From Parvularcula marina (GTDB taxonomy: Bacteria; Pseudomonadota; Alphaproteobacteria; Caulobacterales; Parvularculaceae): 64,000 nt of DNA. The notes beneath the pieces are model-generated. The model saw only the letters and a program-made list of their open reading frames with translations, had not been told where the DNA came from and did no database searches. The stretch is from NCBI RefSeq assembly GCF_003399445.1, contig NZ_QUQO01000001.1, positions 1,857,001 through 1,921,000 of the forward strand, written 5' to 3'. Below are positions 17,558 through 26,591 of this stretch, piece after piece. Within the stretch, counting starts at the first letter, position 1, and every line of letters begins with the position of its first letter. A program made the translations under genes and the position numbers.

Positions 17558-17797
17558 TCAGGATTTCCGGGCCTTCATCAATTGCCACGCAAAGAGAATG
17601 AAGCTGGCTGCGCCCGCGATCAGAATGCCGGCATGGACCTCGTTGGGAATTCTCGCCGCGATCTGGTCCGGGAAGGACATCTGCAACAGATAGTAGATGA
17701 CGAAAATCACCGAAGGGATGGCCGCCCATTTAGGGCTGCTGCCTTTCGTCGGCGACGCTTCATCGCTTGCATTCCGCTCAAGATCGCCGATCGACAT
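17558..17797 (-). CDS. Small two-helix membrane protein
   Basis: 79 residues from MSIGDLERNASDEASP; GAGGA lies just upstream of this ATG, so it is preferred to one 12 bp further up. Two hydrophobic helices (WAAIPSVIFVIYYLLQM and AGILIAGAASFILFAWQL) are joined by a short polar loop PDQIAARIPNEVH. I do not recognise a family. The N-terminus is polar and the C-terminus basic. Confidence 0.65.
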   Translation of the reverse strand: MSIGDLERNASDEASPTKGSSPKWAAIPSVIFVIYYLLQMSFPDQIAARIPNEVHAGILIAGAASFILFAWQLMKARKS

Positions 17798-17940
17798 CGT
17801 TATCCTCACATTCTGTGCGGCGTCACCTTAGCACACTTACCGGCGAACAAAGTTGAGACTTTTTAGCAGGAGGACTTGCACTGAACTGTTTTGGCAATAT
17901 GTTTGCTTTTTAAACTGTGATGCCGGAACAGGAGCCACCC

Positions 17941-18513
17941 ATGCAGACCGATACATTGCGCGAGGCGCTGAACGCAGAGCGGCGGGCAAGCTATCTTCGG
18001 CTGGGCGGCGGTTGGCCCATTCCGCTGGCGGGCACGGTTTATTGGGCGGCACTCGCCCTCCTCGGCTATACCGGGTTCAGCTTGAGCGAATGGTCGATGG
18101 CCGCCTTTTTCGGCACAGGCGCGATCTTTCCCATGGCGCTTATTTTTGCGGCCCTCTTTCGCAATCCCTTCATGAAGGAGAAGACGGCTGTCACGTCCGT
18201 CCTTGTGCCGACCTTCATATCCATGCTGCTCTTCTGGCCGATGATCATTGCCGCGATGCAGGCTGCGCCGGAGCTGATCCCCCTGATCCTCGCCATCGGC
18301 CTGTCGCTGCACTGGCCGGTCATCGGCTGGAGCTATGGGCGGACCTCACTTTATACCGCCCATGCTGTCATCCGGGCCGTCATGGTGCTGATGATCTGGC
18401 TTTATCTGCCGGATGAGCGCCTGACCCTACTGCCGCTATCGGTCGCCGGGATCTATCTTCTGACGGTCCTCGCGATCCTTATCGACACGAAGGCCTTGGC
18501 GCGGCGGAGATAA
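17941..18513 (+). CDS. Multi-pass membrane protein of unknown function
   Basis: 190 residues from MQTDTLREALNAERR, chosen because AGGAG sits six bases upstream of this ATG; an ATG 24 bp earlier lacks a site. The amphipathic N-terminus is followed by five or six hydrophobic segments (IPLAGTVYWAALALLGY, FPMALIFAALF, FISMLLFWPMIIAAM, LILAIGLSLHWPVIGWSYG, VIRAVMVLMIWLYL, GIYLLTVLAILI). The WPVIGWSYGR motif is striking, but I cannot name a family with confidence; it resembles DUF7010-type proteins. It ends 3 bp from the convergent mscS stop. Confidence 0.65.
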   Translation: MQTDTLREALNAERRASYLRLGGGWPIPLAGTVYWAALALLGYTGFSLSEWSMAAFFGTGAIFPMALIFAALFRNPFMKEKTAVTSVLVPTFISMLLFWPMIIAAMQAAPELIPLILAIGLSLHWPVIGWSYGRTSLYTAHAVIRAVMVLMIWLYLPDERLTLLPLSVAGIYLLTVLAILIDTKALARRR

Positions 18514-18516
18514 AGA

Positions 18517-20028
18517 TTACTCCGACGCCTCGACTTTCGCTTCGGTAAGGGTTGGCAGTGTCACTGCGCTCGATTTGATATGCAGGTCCCGCTGCGGGAA
18601 CGGAATTTCGATGCCGTTCTCATGCAGGCGCTCCCAGATGCCCATCATGACCTCGGATTTGACATTGGAAATGCCGTTGGGCGGATCATTGATCCAGAAG
18701 CGCAGGTCGAAATTGACCGAACTGTCACCGAATTCCATCAGGTTACAGACAGGTTTGGGGGTTTCCAGCACGCGCGGCACTTCGGCTGCGGCCTCAGTTG
18801 CGAGCTTCTGGACCAGCCGCAGATCTCGCTGGTCATACGTCACTCCGAACGGCGCATGGATACGCACGGCCCGGTCGCTATGCGACCAGTTGACGACACC
18901 CTCATCGATGAAGATCGAGTTCGGCATCAGGATATTGTGCCCGTCCCGTGTGCGGATCGCGACGTAACGGCTCTTCATTTCGGTGATCCAGCCAAAGACG
19001 CCATCGACCTCAATCGTATCGCCGGGCTTGATCGATTTGTCCGCAAGCAGCGTGAACCCGGCAAGGAAATTGCCGATCACCTTTTGCAGACCAAGGCCGA
19101 TCCCCAAACCGACCGCGCCCGAGAATACCGCCAGTGAGGCGAGATTAAAGCCGATCATCTGTAGCGCGATGACGAGCGCAATGATCGGCAAGGCAAAGTT
19201 GAGGATCTTCTCGAGCAGTGCCCGGAAGGACGGGTTCAGCTCCTCGACATTCTCAAGCTGACGGCTGATCAGGGAGGAGGCAAAAGACGCAATCCAGAAG
19301 AAGATTGCAAAGATGATCCCGGCCCGGACAATGTCGAGCATGGAGATCGTGACCGCTGCATTGTCCCCCTCCGCAGGGGCAAGGGTCAGGGACGCCGCCT
19401 CAAGCTGGGCAACGACATCGCCGAGAATGCCGAACGCATCGAGCGCCGCAATCGGCCATGCGACATAGAAGGCCACCTTCGACCAGAAGGGTGAGCGGAT
19501 GATGAGCGTGACCAACCGGATGAAGATCGCCGCCGCCAAAAGGCTTTGCGCAGCCGATAATAACCCGTTCGAGGCATCCATCGCGCCGACAAAACTCATG
19601 AAGATGCCGAGCGTGATCCAGAGCGCGATCAGGGTCGCGACCGTTGCCAGCGCATCACAGGCGCGGCGCAGAATGCCTGCGGGTACCCGGTGGCGGACAT
19701 GTTTCTCGATCAGCCGCTTCAGCTTCGGCCCGAAAATGATCGCCGGCACGAAGGCGATGAGAAGCAGGCCGAGCTGGATCAGCATGTTGAGGGTCAGGAT
19801 ATTCTCCTGCGTCCACGCCCATAGCTCGAGCCCGCGTTGCCGCAGGCCATCAACCGCGAGAATCTCTGAGAGCCCCGAATCCCCCTGCGCCGGCGGGGTC
19901 TGCCCGGGCGGCGTCACAGCCGCTTCGCCGGGAATGTCGCTGGTGACCGGCTCGGCCTGTTGGGGCGCGGCGTCCGCCTCATTGGCGGGGGGCGGCGTCT
20001 GGTCGGTCTGGGCGTCGGTTTCCTGCAA
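18517..20028 (-). CDS. Mechanosensitive channel, MscS family
   Basis: 503 residues. A Pro/Glu-rich N-terminus (about 1-60) precedes four or five transmembrane helices. The pore helix and MscS beta domain then follow: LAVFSGAVGLGIGLGLQKVIGNFLAGFTLL, then KPGDTIEVDGVFGWI and the VPNS-like LMPNSIFID. The soluble vestibule carries WINDPPNGISNVKSEVMMGIW. This is the size of larger MscS homologues rather than the 286-residue E. coli form. It releases osmolytes on hypo-osmotic shock from the inner membrane. Confidence 0.92.
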   Translation of the reverse strand: MQETDAQTDQTPPPANEADAAPQQAEPVTSDIPGEAAVTPPGQTPPAQGDSGLSEILAVDGLRQRGLELWAWTQENILTLNMLIQLGLLLIAFVPAIIFGPKLKRLIEKHVRHRVPAGILRRACDALATVATLIALWITLGIFMSFVGAMDASNGLLSAAQSLLAAAIFIRLVTLIIRSPFWSKVAFYVAWPIAALDAFGILGDVVAQLEAASLTLAPAEGDNAAVTISMLDIVRAGIIFAIFFWIASFASSLISRQLENVEELNPSFRALLEKILNFALPIIALVIALQMIGFNLASLAVFSGAVGLGIGLGLQKVIGNFLAGFTLLADKSIKPGDTIEVDGVFGWITEMKSRYVAIRTRDGHNILMPNSIFIDEGVVNWSHSDRAVRIHAPFGVTYDQRDLRLVQKLATEAAAEVPRVLETPKPVCNLMEFGDSSVNFDLRFWINDPPNGISNVKSEVMMGIWERLHENGIEIPFPQRDLHIKSSAVTLPTLTEAKVEASE

Positions 20029-20141
20029 GGGGGCCTCTAGTTTAAGTCCGTCATCGGCCGGGCCCGGCTACTCCCGGCGCGGCCACCATAAATCTGCAAC
20101 CCCCTACCCTGATGGCCCCCTTTTCGGCTAGAGCCCTGCGA

Positions 20142-21503
20142 ATGAGTGAAAATTCCGCCCCGACGCCCCCGAAAAAGGTCCATGTGAAGACCTGGGGCTG
20201 CCAGATGAATGTCTATGATTCAGAGCGCATGACCGGCCTTCTGAAGCCGCTCGGCTATGCGCCGACGGAGATCGCCGAAGAGGCCGACCTCGTCATCCTG
20301 AATACCTGCCACATTCGCGAGAAGGCAGCCGAGAAACTCTATTCGGAGCTGGGGCGCCTGAAAAAACATGGCCGCAATGCCGACGCCAAGATCGCGGTCG
20401 CCGGCTGCGTTGCGCAGGCCGAAGGCGCCGAGATCCGCGCCCGCGCGCCGCAAGTCGATCTTGTCTTTGGGCCGCAAAGCTATCACCGCCTGCCCGAGAT
20501 GATCGCCCGCGCCGCCCGTGAAAAGGGCGAAGTGCTGGAGACCGAATTCGAGGCGGAGGAGAAATTCGACGCCCTCGGACAATCCCGCGAGGCGGAAGGC
20601 TATACCGCCTTCGTCACCGTGCAGGAAGGGTGCGATAAATTCTGCACCTTCTGTGTCGTCCCCTATACCCGCGGTGCGGAAATTTCGCGCAGTACGGATG
20701 ATATTACCGCCGAGGTGCGCAGCCTGGCCGCCCAAGGCGTGCGCGAAGTCACCATGCTCGGCCAGAACGTCAATGCCTGGCATGGCGCAGCGCCCGCTGG
20801 GTCGGGAGCGGATGATTGGGGCCTTGGCCAGCTTTGCCGCCACATTGCGCGGATCGATGGGATTGAGCGCATCCGCTTTACGACCTCTCACCCGCGCGAT
20901 ATGGATGACGAGCTGATCGCCGCCTTTGGCGAGGAAGAAAAGCTGATGCCCTATCTGCACCTGCCGGTGCAGTCGGGTAGCGATCGCATCCTGAAAGCGA
21001 TGAACAGGGGGCATACGGCGGAAGACTATCTGCGCCAGATCGAGGCTGTCCGTGCGGCCCGTCCCGATATCGCCATTTCCGGCGACATGATCGTCGGTTT
21101 TCCGGGTGAGGATGATAAGGCGTTCGAAGAAACAATGGCGCTGGTCCGTGAGGTGAATTACGCCAGCTGTTTCTCTTTCAAATATTCCCGCCGTCCGGGC
21201 ACGCCCGGCGCGACCATGCCCAAACAGATCGCCGAAGAGATCAAATCCGCGCGCCTGCTCGAATTGCAGGCCCTCCTTGAAGACCAGAAGCAGACCTTCA
21301 ATGCGGGTCTTGTCGGCAAGACCCTGCCGGTTCTGTTCGAGAAGAAAGGGCGCAGCCCCGGCCAGCTCTCCGGCCGCAGTCCCTATCTGCAGGGCGTTTT
21401 CGCCGAAGGCCCCGAGAGCCTGATCGGACAGATTGTCCCTGTGCTGATCACGGGCACGCATCCGAACAGCCTGTCGGGTCAGCTTGTGCGTGAAGCAGCA
21501 TAG
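20142..21503 (+). CDS. miaB: tRNA-2-methylthio-N6-dimethylallyladenosine synthase MiaB
   Basis: 453 residues from [20 protein letters not shown]. The N-terminal cluster cysteines are at about 20, 56 and 89 (GCQMN, NTCHIRE, AGCVAQ). The radical SAM motif CDKFCTFC (Cys 164, 168, 171) and a C-terminal TRAM domain (about 390-450, SGRSPYLQG...[14 protein letters not shown]) follow. The enzyme adds the methylthio group to A37 of tRNAs reading UNN codons. It heads the run miaB-orphan-phoH-ybeY-corC-lnt. Confidence 0.97.
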   Translation: MSENSAPTPPKKVHVKTWGCQMNVYDSERMTGLLKPLGYAPTEIAEEADLVILNTCHIREKAAEKLYSELGRLKKHGRNADAKIAVAGCVAQAEGAEIRARAPQVDLVFGPQSYHRLPEMIARAAREKGEVLETEFEAEEKFDALGQSREAEGYTAFVTVQEGCDKFCTFCVVPYTRGAEISRSTDDITAEVRSLAAQGVREVTMLGQNVNAWHGAAPAGSGADDWGLGQLCRHIARIDGIERIRFTTSHPRDMDDELIAAFGEEEKLMPYLHLPVQSGSDRILKAMNRGHTAEDYLRQIEAVRAARPDIAISGDMIVGFPGEDDKAFEETMALVREVNYASCFSFKYSRRPGTPGATMPKQIAEEIKSARLLELQALLEDQKQTFNAGLVGKTLPVLFEKKGRSPGQLSGRSPYLQGVFAEGPESLIGQIVPVLITGTHPNSLSGQLVREAA

Positions 21504-21968
21504 ATGCCCAAAACGGCATCACATATAGTCGCCTTCAGCCTCGCCCTCGCTGCCTGTAGTGCCACACCTAACCCTACACGGATAGATGGGCCGGCACTTT
21601 TTGAGGCTCGCATTTCATCCGTAAACTATGTCGGCCTCGAAGAGCAGCTTAACACTCGCACCTCAGATGGTGCCGTTGTCATGGGAAGTGTTTACGAGCT
21701 TGTCGTTGAAGTTGTTGATATTCATTATGGCGATGACTCGATCCGTAATGGTTTCGTCCACATCATCCAAACATCTGCTGGAAGCCTGAAGCCAAGTGAC
21801 GAGATTTTATTGTACGTACCCGAAACGATTGCTGAAGAAATGAATCTTTCGACGTGGTGGAGAAGCCCGAAACCTTACTGCATTTCTAACTCTGAAGTTA
21901 CGTCAGTCAGTGCAGAACAGGCGTTTGCAAATGCAGAGATACGCGGCACCGATTTGTGTTTAGGATAA
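21504..21968 (+). CDS. Orphan lipoprotein inserted between miaB and phoH
   Basis: 154 residues, starting at the base after the miaB stop and ending 4 bp before phoH. A lipoprotein signal peptide with lipobox LAAC (Cys at about 18) precedes a soluble beta-rich domain (FEARISSVNYVG, YELVVEVVDIHYGDDSI, GFVHIIQTSAGSLKPSDEILLYVPE) with two later Cys that could pair. I recognise no family. Composition is unusual: one 60-base line (21721-21780) is 45% G+C against 58% in the phoH line at 22021. This suggests a recently acquired or fast-evolving gene. Confidence 0.65.
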   Translation: MPKTASHIVAFSLALAACSATPNPTRIDGPALFEARISSVNYVGLEEQLNTRTSDGAVVMGSVYELVVEVVDIHYGDDSIRNGFVHIIQTSAGSLKPSDEILLYVPETIAEEMNLSTWWRSPKPYCISNSEVTSVSAEQAFANAEIRGTDLCLG

Positions 21969-21972
21969 CGAT

Positions 21973-22959
21973 TTGACCGACACCGAAACCCTGACCTTTG
22001 ATCGCAATGAGCTGATGTCGGACCTTTGCGGGCCGCATGACACCAATCTGCTGCTGATCGAGAACCTGCTCGGCGTGAAAGTCCTGCCGCGCGGCAACCA
22101 GATCACTTTAAGCGGATCGGACGGCGCGCGGTTGCAGGCAAAAGCCGCCCTTCAATCCCTCTACGGACGGTTAGAAAAGGGCCTGCCCATTGCCGGCGCT
22201 GATGTCGAGGCCGCGCTTCGCCTGATTGGTGAGGATAGCGGCACGAAAGAGACATCCGCCGGTCCGGCCCTGACCTTCCCCCGGCGGACGGTTGTCGGAC
22301 GCACCCGCGCCCAGATCGAATACCTCACCTCCATGTCGAAGAACGAGCTGGTCTTTGGCGTCGGCCCGGCGGGGACCGGCAAGACCTATCTCGCCGTCGC
22401 CCATGCCGCGCTTCAGCTCAAACAGGAAAAGATCGAGCGCATCATCCTGTCGCGTCCCGCGGTTGAGGCGGGTGAGCGCATCGGCTTTCTGCCCGGCGAC
22501 ATGAAAGAGAAGGTCGATCCCTATCTGCGACCCCTTTACGATGCGCTTTATGATGTTCTGGGTCATGAATATGTCGACCGGCGCATCGACAAGGAAATCG
22601 AAATCGCGCCGCTCGCCTTCATGCGGGGGCGGACGCTGTCGCGCGCCATGGTCGTTCTCGACGAAGCGCAGAATGCGACCATCGCCCAGATGAAAATGTT
22701 CCTGACGCGGCTGGGGGAAGGCTCCGCCATGATCGTCACGGGCGATCCGAGCCAGACCGACCTGCCCGATGCGAGCCAATCCGGCCTTCAGGACGCGCTC
22801 TCGCTCCTCAACGGCATCGACGGCGTTTCCATCACCCGCTTCACCGGCGATGACGTGGTCCGCCACCGGCTCGTCAAGGAAATCGTCAATGCCTATGACG
22901 CGCGCGATCAGGCCCGCATGGCGAAAAGCCGCAAGCCATCGCGTGAGGGCAAATCGTGA
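21973..22959 (+). CDS. ybeZ: PhoH-family ATPase (YbeZ)
   Basis: 328 residues, apparently started by TTG at 21973. A KH-like N-terminal domain (LIENLLGVKVLPRGNQITLSG) precedes the PhoH ATPase core with Walker A GPAGTGKTYLAVA, Walker B MVVLDEAQNAT and the later TGDPSQTDLPD. YbeZ works with YbeY in ribosome/rRNA maturation. Its stop overlaps the ybeY start by 4 bp, so they are translationally coupled. Confidence 0.93.
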   Translation: MTDTETLTFDRNELMSDLCGPHDTNLLLIENLLGVKVLPRGNQITLSGSDGARLQAKAALQSLYGRLEKGLPIAGADVEAALRLIGEDSGTKETSAGPALTFPRRTVVGRTRAQIEYLTSMSKNELVFGVGPAGTGKTYLAVAHAALQLKQEKIERIILSRPAVEAGERIGFLPGDMKEKVDPYLRPLYDALYDVLGHEYVDRRIDKEIEIAPLAFMRGRTLSRAMVVLDEAQNATIAQMKMFLTRLGEGSAMIVTGDPSQTDLPDASQSGLQDALSLLNGIDGVSITRFTGDDVVRHRLVKEIVNAYDARDQARMAKSRKPSREGKS

Positions 22960-23447
22960 TCAGCCCGGATATCTCGATCGAGAATGAGGGCTGGCAGAAA
23001 TTCGATATCGAAACGATCGTGTCGACCTGCCTGTCTTCCCTAGAGGCCGAAGCCCCGGACGGCATGCGCCCCGGTGAGGTCGTTCTCCTTTTTACCGATA
23101 ATGACGCCGTCCATGAGCTGAACCGCGAATGGCGCGGCAAGGACAAGCCGACCAATGTGCTCTCCTTTCCGGCGGAGGATTTCCCTGTGCCGGAGGGGGA
23201 GGCTGCACCGCTTGGAGACATTGCTCTTGCCCTCGAAACCTGCCTTTCTGAGGCGGACGAAAAAGACATCTCCCCTGAGGCGCATCTTTCCCATTTGATC
23301 CTTCATGGAATTTTGCATCTATTGGGGTATGATCATATTTCGGACAGTGACGCGGCGGAGATGGAAGACCTCGAACGCCGCCTGCTGGCAAGAATAGGGA
23401 TAGCCGACCCTTATGGATCGGCCGCCGATGGAGAAAGCGATGCCTGA
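22956..23447 (+). CDS. ybeY: Endoribonuclease YbeY
   Basis: 163 residues with a GTG start overlapping the phoH stop. The zinc-binding HGILHLLGYDH motif near the C-terminus and the central LNREWRGKDKPTNVLSFP are diagnostic. YbeY takes part in 16S rRNA 3' maturation and ribosome quality control. Its stop overlaps the start of the next gene. Confidence 0.96.
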   Translation: MISPDISIENEGWQKFDIETIVSTCLSSLEAEAPDGMRPGEVVLLFTDNDAVHELNREWRGKDKPTNVLSFPAEDFPVPEGEAAPLGDIALALETCLSEADEKDISPEAHLSHLILHGILHLLGYDHISDSDAAEMEDLERRLLARIGIADPYGSAADGESDA

Positions 23448-24393
23448 CGGCGCCGGGCCGTCTATTGTCCCCGCAGAAAATGCGGGGCCGGACATTCCTC
23501 AACAGACACGCCGCCGCGGCTGGTGGCGGTTATTTTCAGGCAAGCCTGAAGAATCCTTCATTCATGGTGACACCCTGAATGGCGCGGCAGCGTTCCACGA
23601 CGCCAGCGAGGCTGAGCGCGAGATGATGACGCGCATCGCGGCCTTCAAGAAAAAGCGTGTCGATGACGTCGCGATCCCGCGCGCCGATATTGTCGGCGTC
23701 GATGTCGAGACCGATATCCGTGACTTGCTCAAGACTTTTTCGGAGGCGAACCATTCTCGCCTGCCGGTCTATCGCGGTGATCTCGATGACCCGCTAGGCG
23801 TTGTGCACATCAAGGACGTCGTTGGCCTGCTCGCGGATGATCCAGCGGACGCGGTGCCCGGCAATGGCACCGCGCTCTCAAGCCTTGTTCGCAAGATCCT
23901 TTATGTGCCGCCATCCATGCCGGTCACTGAGTTGCTGCTGCGGATGCAGGCAAGCCGGGTCCACATGGCGCTCGTCATTGATGAGTTCGGCGGCACCGAC
24001 GGGCTCGTGACCATTGAGGATCTTGTCGAACTGATCGTCGGGGATATCCGCGATGAGCATGACGACATGGAAGACTTTACCATCGACAAGATTTCCGAGG
24101 GCAAATGGAATGTCGATGCGCGCGTGCCGCTCGATGACCTTCAGGAACAGCTCGGCGTGCGCTTTGCGCTAGAGGATCATGACGCCGATACGCTAGGCGG
24201 GCTTGTCTTCTCACTGGCGGGCCGAGTGCCCATGCGGGGCGAGATCATTTCGCATCCGAACGGGGCAGAGATCGCGATCCAGGAAGCCGATCCCCGGCGC
24301 ATCCAGCGGGTCACCTTACGCATGTTGCCAAGACCTGCGGCGGCAGATACGCCCGAAGGCGGAGAACTGAACGAGGCCACCGCCGCCAAATGA
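23440..24393 (+). CDS. CorC/hemolysin-family CBS-domain protein
   Basis: 317 residues from MPDGAGPSIVPAEN, chosen for GGAG seven bases upstream; its ATG overlaps the ybeY stop. It carries tandem CBS domains (about 70-205: VAIPRADIVGVDVETDIRDLLKTF, HSRLPVYRGDLDDPLGVVHIKD, FGGTDGLVTIEDLVELIVGDI) and a C-terminal CorC_HlyC (TerC-like) domain (DTLGGLVFSLAGRVPMRGE). No transmembrane segment is present, as in CorC. The position between ybeY and lnt is the standard one; a role in Mg2+/Co2+ efflux or envelope maintenance is assumed. Confidence 0.9.
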   Translation: MPDGAGPSIVPAENAGPDIPQQTRRRGWWRLFSGKPEESFIHGDTLNGAAAFHDASEAEREMMTRIAAFKKKRVDDVAIPRADIVGVDVETDIRDLLKTFSEANHSRLPVYRGDLDDPLGVVHIKDVVGLLADDPADAVPGNGTALSSLVRKILYVPPSMPVTELLLRMQASRVHMALVIDEFGGTDGLVTIEDLVELIVGDIRDEHDDMEDFTIDKISEGKWNVDARVPLDDLQEQLGVRFALEDHDADTLGGLVFSLAGRVPMRGEIISHPNGAEIAIQEADPRRIQRVTLRMLPRPAAADTPEGGELNEATAAK

Positions 24394-26024
24394 CCCCCAA
24401 GGTCACGACTGAGCAGACGACGGATCGATGGGGCGCGATCAGTACCCTTATCAACCGTGAAGCAAAGCGGCTGGCCGAGACCCGCGGCTGGAGCCGATAC
24501 GGCATTGCCTTCGGGTTTGGTGCCCTGACGGCAACGGCGCTTGCTCCCTATTATATCCTGCCGGCGCTGGCGGTCGGGCTTTGCGGTCTCGTGATCCTGC
24601 TGGATGGCGCGATGGCCTCTCAAACACCGAAGCGCATGGCGTTCCTGACCGGATGGGCCTTCGGTTTCGGCTACTTTCTTTTCGGGATGTACTGGCTCGG
24701 CTTTGCCTTTCTGGTGCAGGCGGATCAGTTCGGCTGGATGATCCCGATTGCGATCCCGGCCTTTACCGGGTTCCTTGGATTATTCAGTGCCCTGCCGGCA
24801 TGGCTGGCCGCCTTTGTCTGGCGACCCGGCATTGCGCGAATTGCGGCGCTCGCCGGCTTCTGGGCCATCTTCGAATTCCTGCGCGGGAATATCCTGACCG
24901 GCTTTCCGTGGAACCTGATCAGCCAGAGCTTTGCGGGGACGGCCCTTCTTGCTCAGCCCGTGGCGTGGGTCGGCCCTTATGGCTACTCCCTTATCCTCGT
25001 CTTTCTTGCCATGCTGCCCGCCGCCGCCATTACGGGAGCGGAACGGTTAAGCTTGCGGCCGCTTTTCGGGTTTGCAGCAGGCATCGCCGGCATCCTTCTA
25101 TTCGGGATCATCCGCCTCGCTGGGGAGCCCGCCTTCCGCGAGGACGCGCCGAAGCTGGTTATCGTTCAGCCCAATGTCGCCCAGCGCGACAAATTCGATA
25201 GCGCCAAGCAAGCCGAGAACTTTCGCCGGATGATCGAGCTGACCCGCCAGGAAGCGGGCGAGGAAGAGCCCGCCCTCGCCGTCTGGCCGGAGAATGCGCA
25301 CCCTTATCTTGCCAATGCGTCGGATGCGCCGGGCTTTTTCGGTTCAACCCTGCCCCAAGGGACCACCCTCATTGCAGGGACAGTCCGCAGCTGGGAGGAT
25401 GAGAGCCATACCCGGTATGGCAATTCGGTCGCGATTTTCGGGACCACGATGGATGGCGAGAAGCCGCTCGATGCGGTCTACGACAAGCATCACCTCGTTC
25501 CCTTTGGAGAATATCTACCCCTCAAGGGCCTCCTCACCTCACTCGGTCTCAGCCAGCTCGCTCCCTTCGCAGAGGGTTTCACGGCAGGTCCGGGCCCGCG
25601 TACTTTTGACGCAGCCGGGATAAAAATCGCGCCGCTCATCTGTTACGAGGACGTATTCCCCCGTCAGCTTTACCCCAAAAACGAGAGGCCCGAGTTGCTC
25701 GTCGTTGTCACCAATGACGCGTGGTTTGGGGATAATGCAGGGCCTCGCCAGCATCTCGACATTTCCAGATTGCGGAGCATCGAAAGCGGCCTTCCCATGG
25801 CACGGGCCGCAAATACTGGGATCTCGGGAGTTTTCGATGCTCGCGGAAGACTTCTCCAAGAAATCCCGCTATACCAGCAGGACGTCATATCGATTCCGGT
25901 GCCGTCCGCCGGGGCGCGCACGCTTTACGGGAGCTTTGGCGAATTGATGTTTGTTTTCCTGCTCTTCGCAGCCGCGTTCATAAACTTTTATGTTAAACTT
26001 GATGCAACGGTTGAGCACGCGTAG
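24390..26024 (+). CDS. lnt: Apolipoprotein N-acyltransferase
   Basis: 544 residues, with an ATG overlapping the previous stop. An N-terminal block of six or so hydrophobic helices (about 45-240) is followed by a nitrilase-like domain. Its catalytic triad residues are visible: Glu in LAVWPENAHPYL, Lys in VYDKHHLVPFGEYLP and Cys in APLICYEDVFP. It adds the third acyl chain to lipoproteins in the inner membrane. The several lipoproteins in this window are natural substrates. Confidence 0.95.
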   Translation: MTPKVTTEQTTDRWGAISTLINREAKRLAETRGWSRYGIAFGFGALTATALAPYYILPALAVGLCGLVILLDGAMASQTPKRMAFLTGWAFGFGYFLFGMYWLGFAFLVQADQFGWMIPIAIPAFTGFLGLFSALPAWLAAFVWRPGIARIAALAGFWAIFEFLRGNILTGFPWNLISQSFAGTALLAQPVAWVGPYGYSLILVFLAMLPAAAITGAERLSLRPLFGFAAGIAGILLFGIIRLAGEPAFREDAPKLVIVQPNVAQRDKFDSAKQAENFRRMIELTRQEAGEEEPALAVWPENAHPYLANASDAPGFFGSTLPQGTTLIAGTVRSWEDESHTRYGNSVAIFGTTMDGEKPLDAVYDKHHLVPFGEYLPLKGLLTSLGLSQLAPFAEGFTAGPGPRTFDAAGIKIAPLICYEDVFPRQLYPKNERPELLVVVTNDAWFGDNAGPRQHLDISRLRSIESGLPMARAANTGISGVFDARGRLLQEIPLYQQDVISIPVPSAGARTLYGSFGELMFVFLLFAAAFINFYVKLDATVEHA

Positions 26025-26074
26025 ACGCCGCGAATCCATTTCGTGTGTAAAACCGTTGTTGAGGCGTATGCTTA

Positions 26075-26515
26075 GTGACCAATAAAGTGAACAAAAGAGC
26101 CCCTCACCCTATGGATATTCATGTCGGCAGCCGCGTTCGGCTTCGCCGCATGATGAAAGGGATGAGTCAGGATAAACTCGGTGAAGAACTCGGTCTCACC
26201 TTTCAGCAGGTCCAGAAATACGAAAAGGGTGTGAACCGTATCGGCGCCAGCCGCCTCTACGATATCTCCCGCATCCTCGAAGTCCCCGTTCAGTTTTTCT
26301 ACGATGACTTCGGCGCCTCCGCGAACGGCAACATGATCGGCTTCGCCGAAGACAAGCAGCCGGAATATGAAGGCGAGAAGGGCGATTTCTTTGCGACGCT
26401 CGCAACGCCGGAAGGCATGCAGCTTTCTCGTGCTTTCTCCCGGATCAATGATCCCCAGGTTCGCCGCCGGGTTCTCGAGCTCGTCAAAGCCCTAGCTGAA
26501 GAAGAAGAGCGCTGA
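26075..26515 (+). CDS. XRE-family transcriptional regulator upstream of metK
   Basis: 146 residues if started at the GTG at 26075; an ATG at 26111 ([13 protein letters not shown]) is the more conserved-looking start and gives 134. A helix-turn-helix of the Cro/C1 type spans about 15-70: [37 protein letters not shown]-terminal helical part ([36 protein letters not shown]) follows. This regulator sits just before metK in many alphaproteobacteria. Its target is unknown. Confidence 0.88.
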   Translation: MTNKVNKRAPHPMDIHVGSRVRLRRMMKGMSQDKLGEELGLTFQQVQKYEKGVNRIGASRLYDISRILEVPVQFFYDDFGASANGNMIGFAEDKQPEYEGEKGDFFATLATPEGMQLSRAFSRINDPQVRRRVLELVKALAEEEER

Positions 26516-26560
26516 GGCATCCTTCGCTCTTGCGATGTGCTCGGCATTCAGGGATATAAA

Positions 26561-26585
26561 CCTTTCCTTATATGATTTGGAAAGG
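26561..26585 (+). promoter_or_regulatory. Hairpin covering the metK ribosome-binding site
   Basis: CCTTTCC (26561-26567) pairs perfectly with GGAAAGG (26579-26585) across an 11-base AT-rich loop. The right arm is the only Shine-Dalgarno-like stretch before the metK ATG at 26592, so folding would hide the ribosome-binding site. Whether it is part of a ligand-binding leader is not decidable by eye. Confidence 0.45.
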
Positions 26586-26591
26586 CGCCAG

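Noticed and set aside
20220-21461. 413-residue minus-strand frame opposite miaB
   Set aside because: Shadow of codon bias; no recognisable domain.
26516-26591. SAM-II or SAM/SAH riboswitch before metK
   Set aside because: Only a simple hairpin is visible; I could not match the conserved bases, so it is listed as a hairpin, not as a riboswitch.
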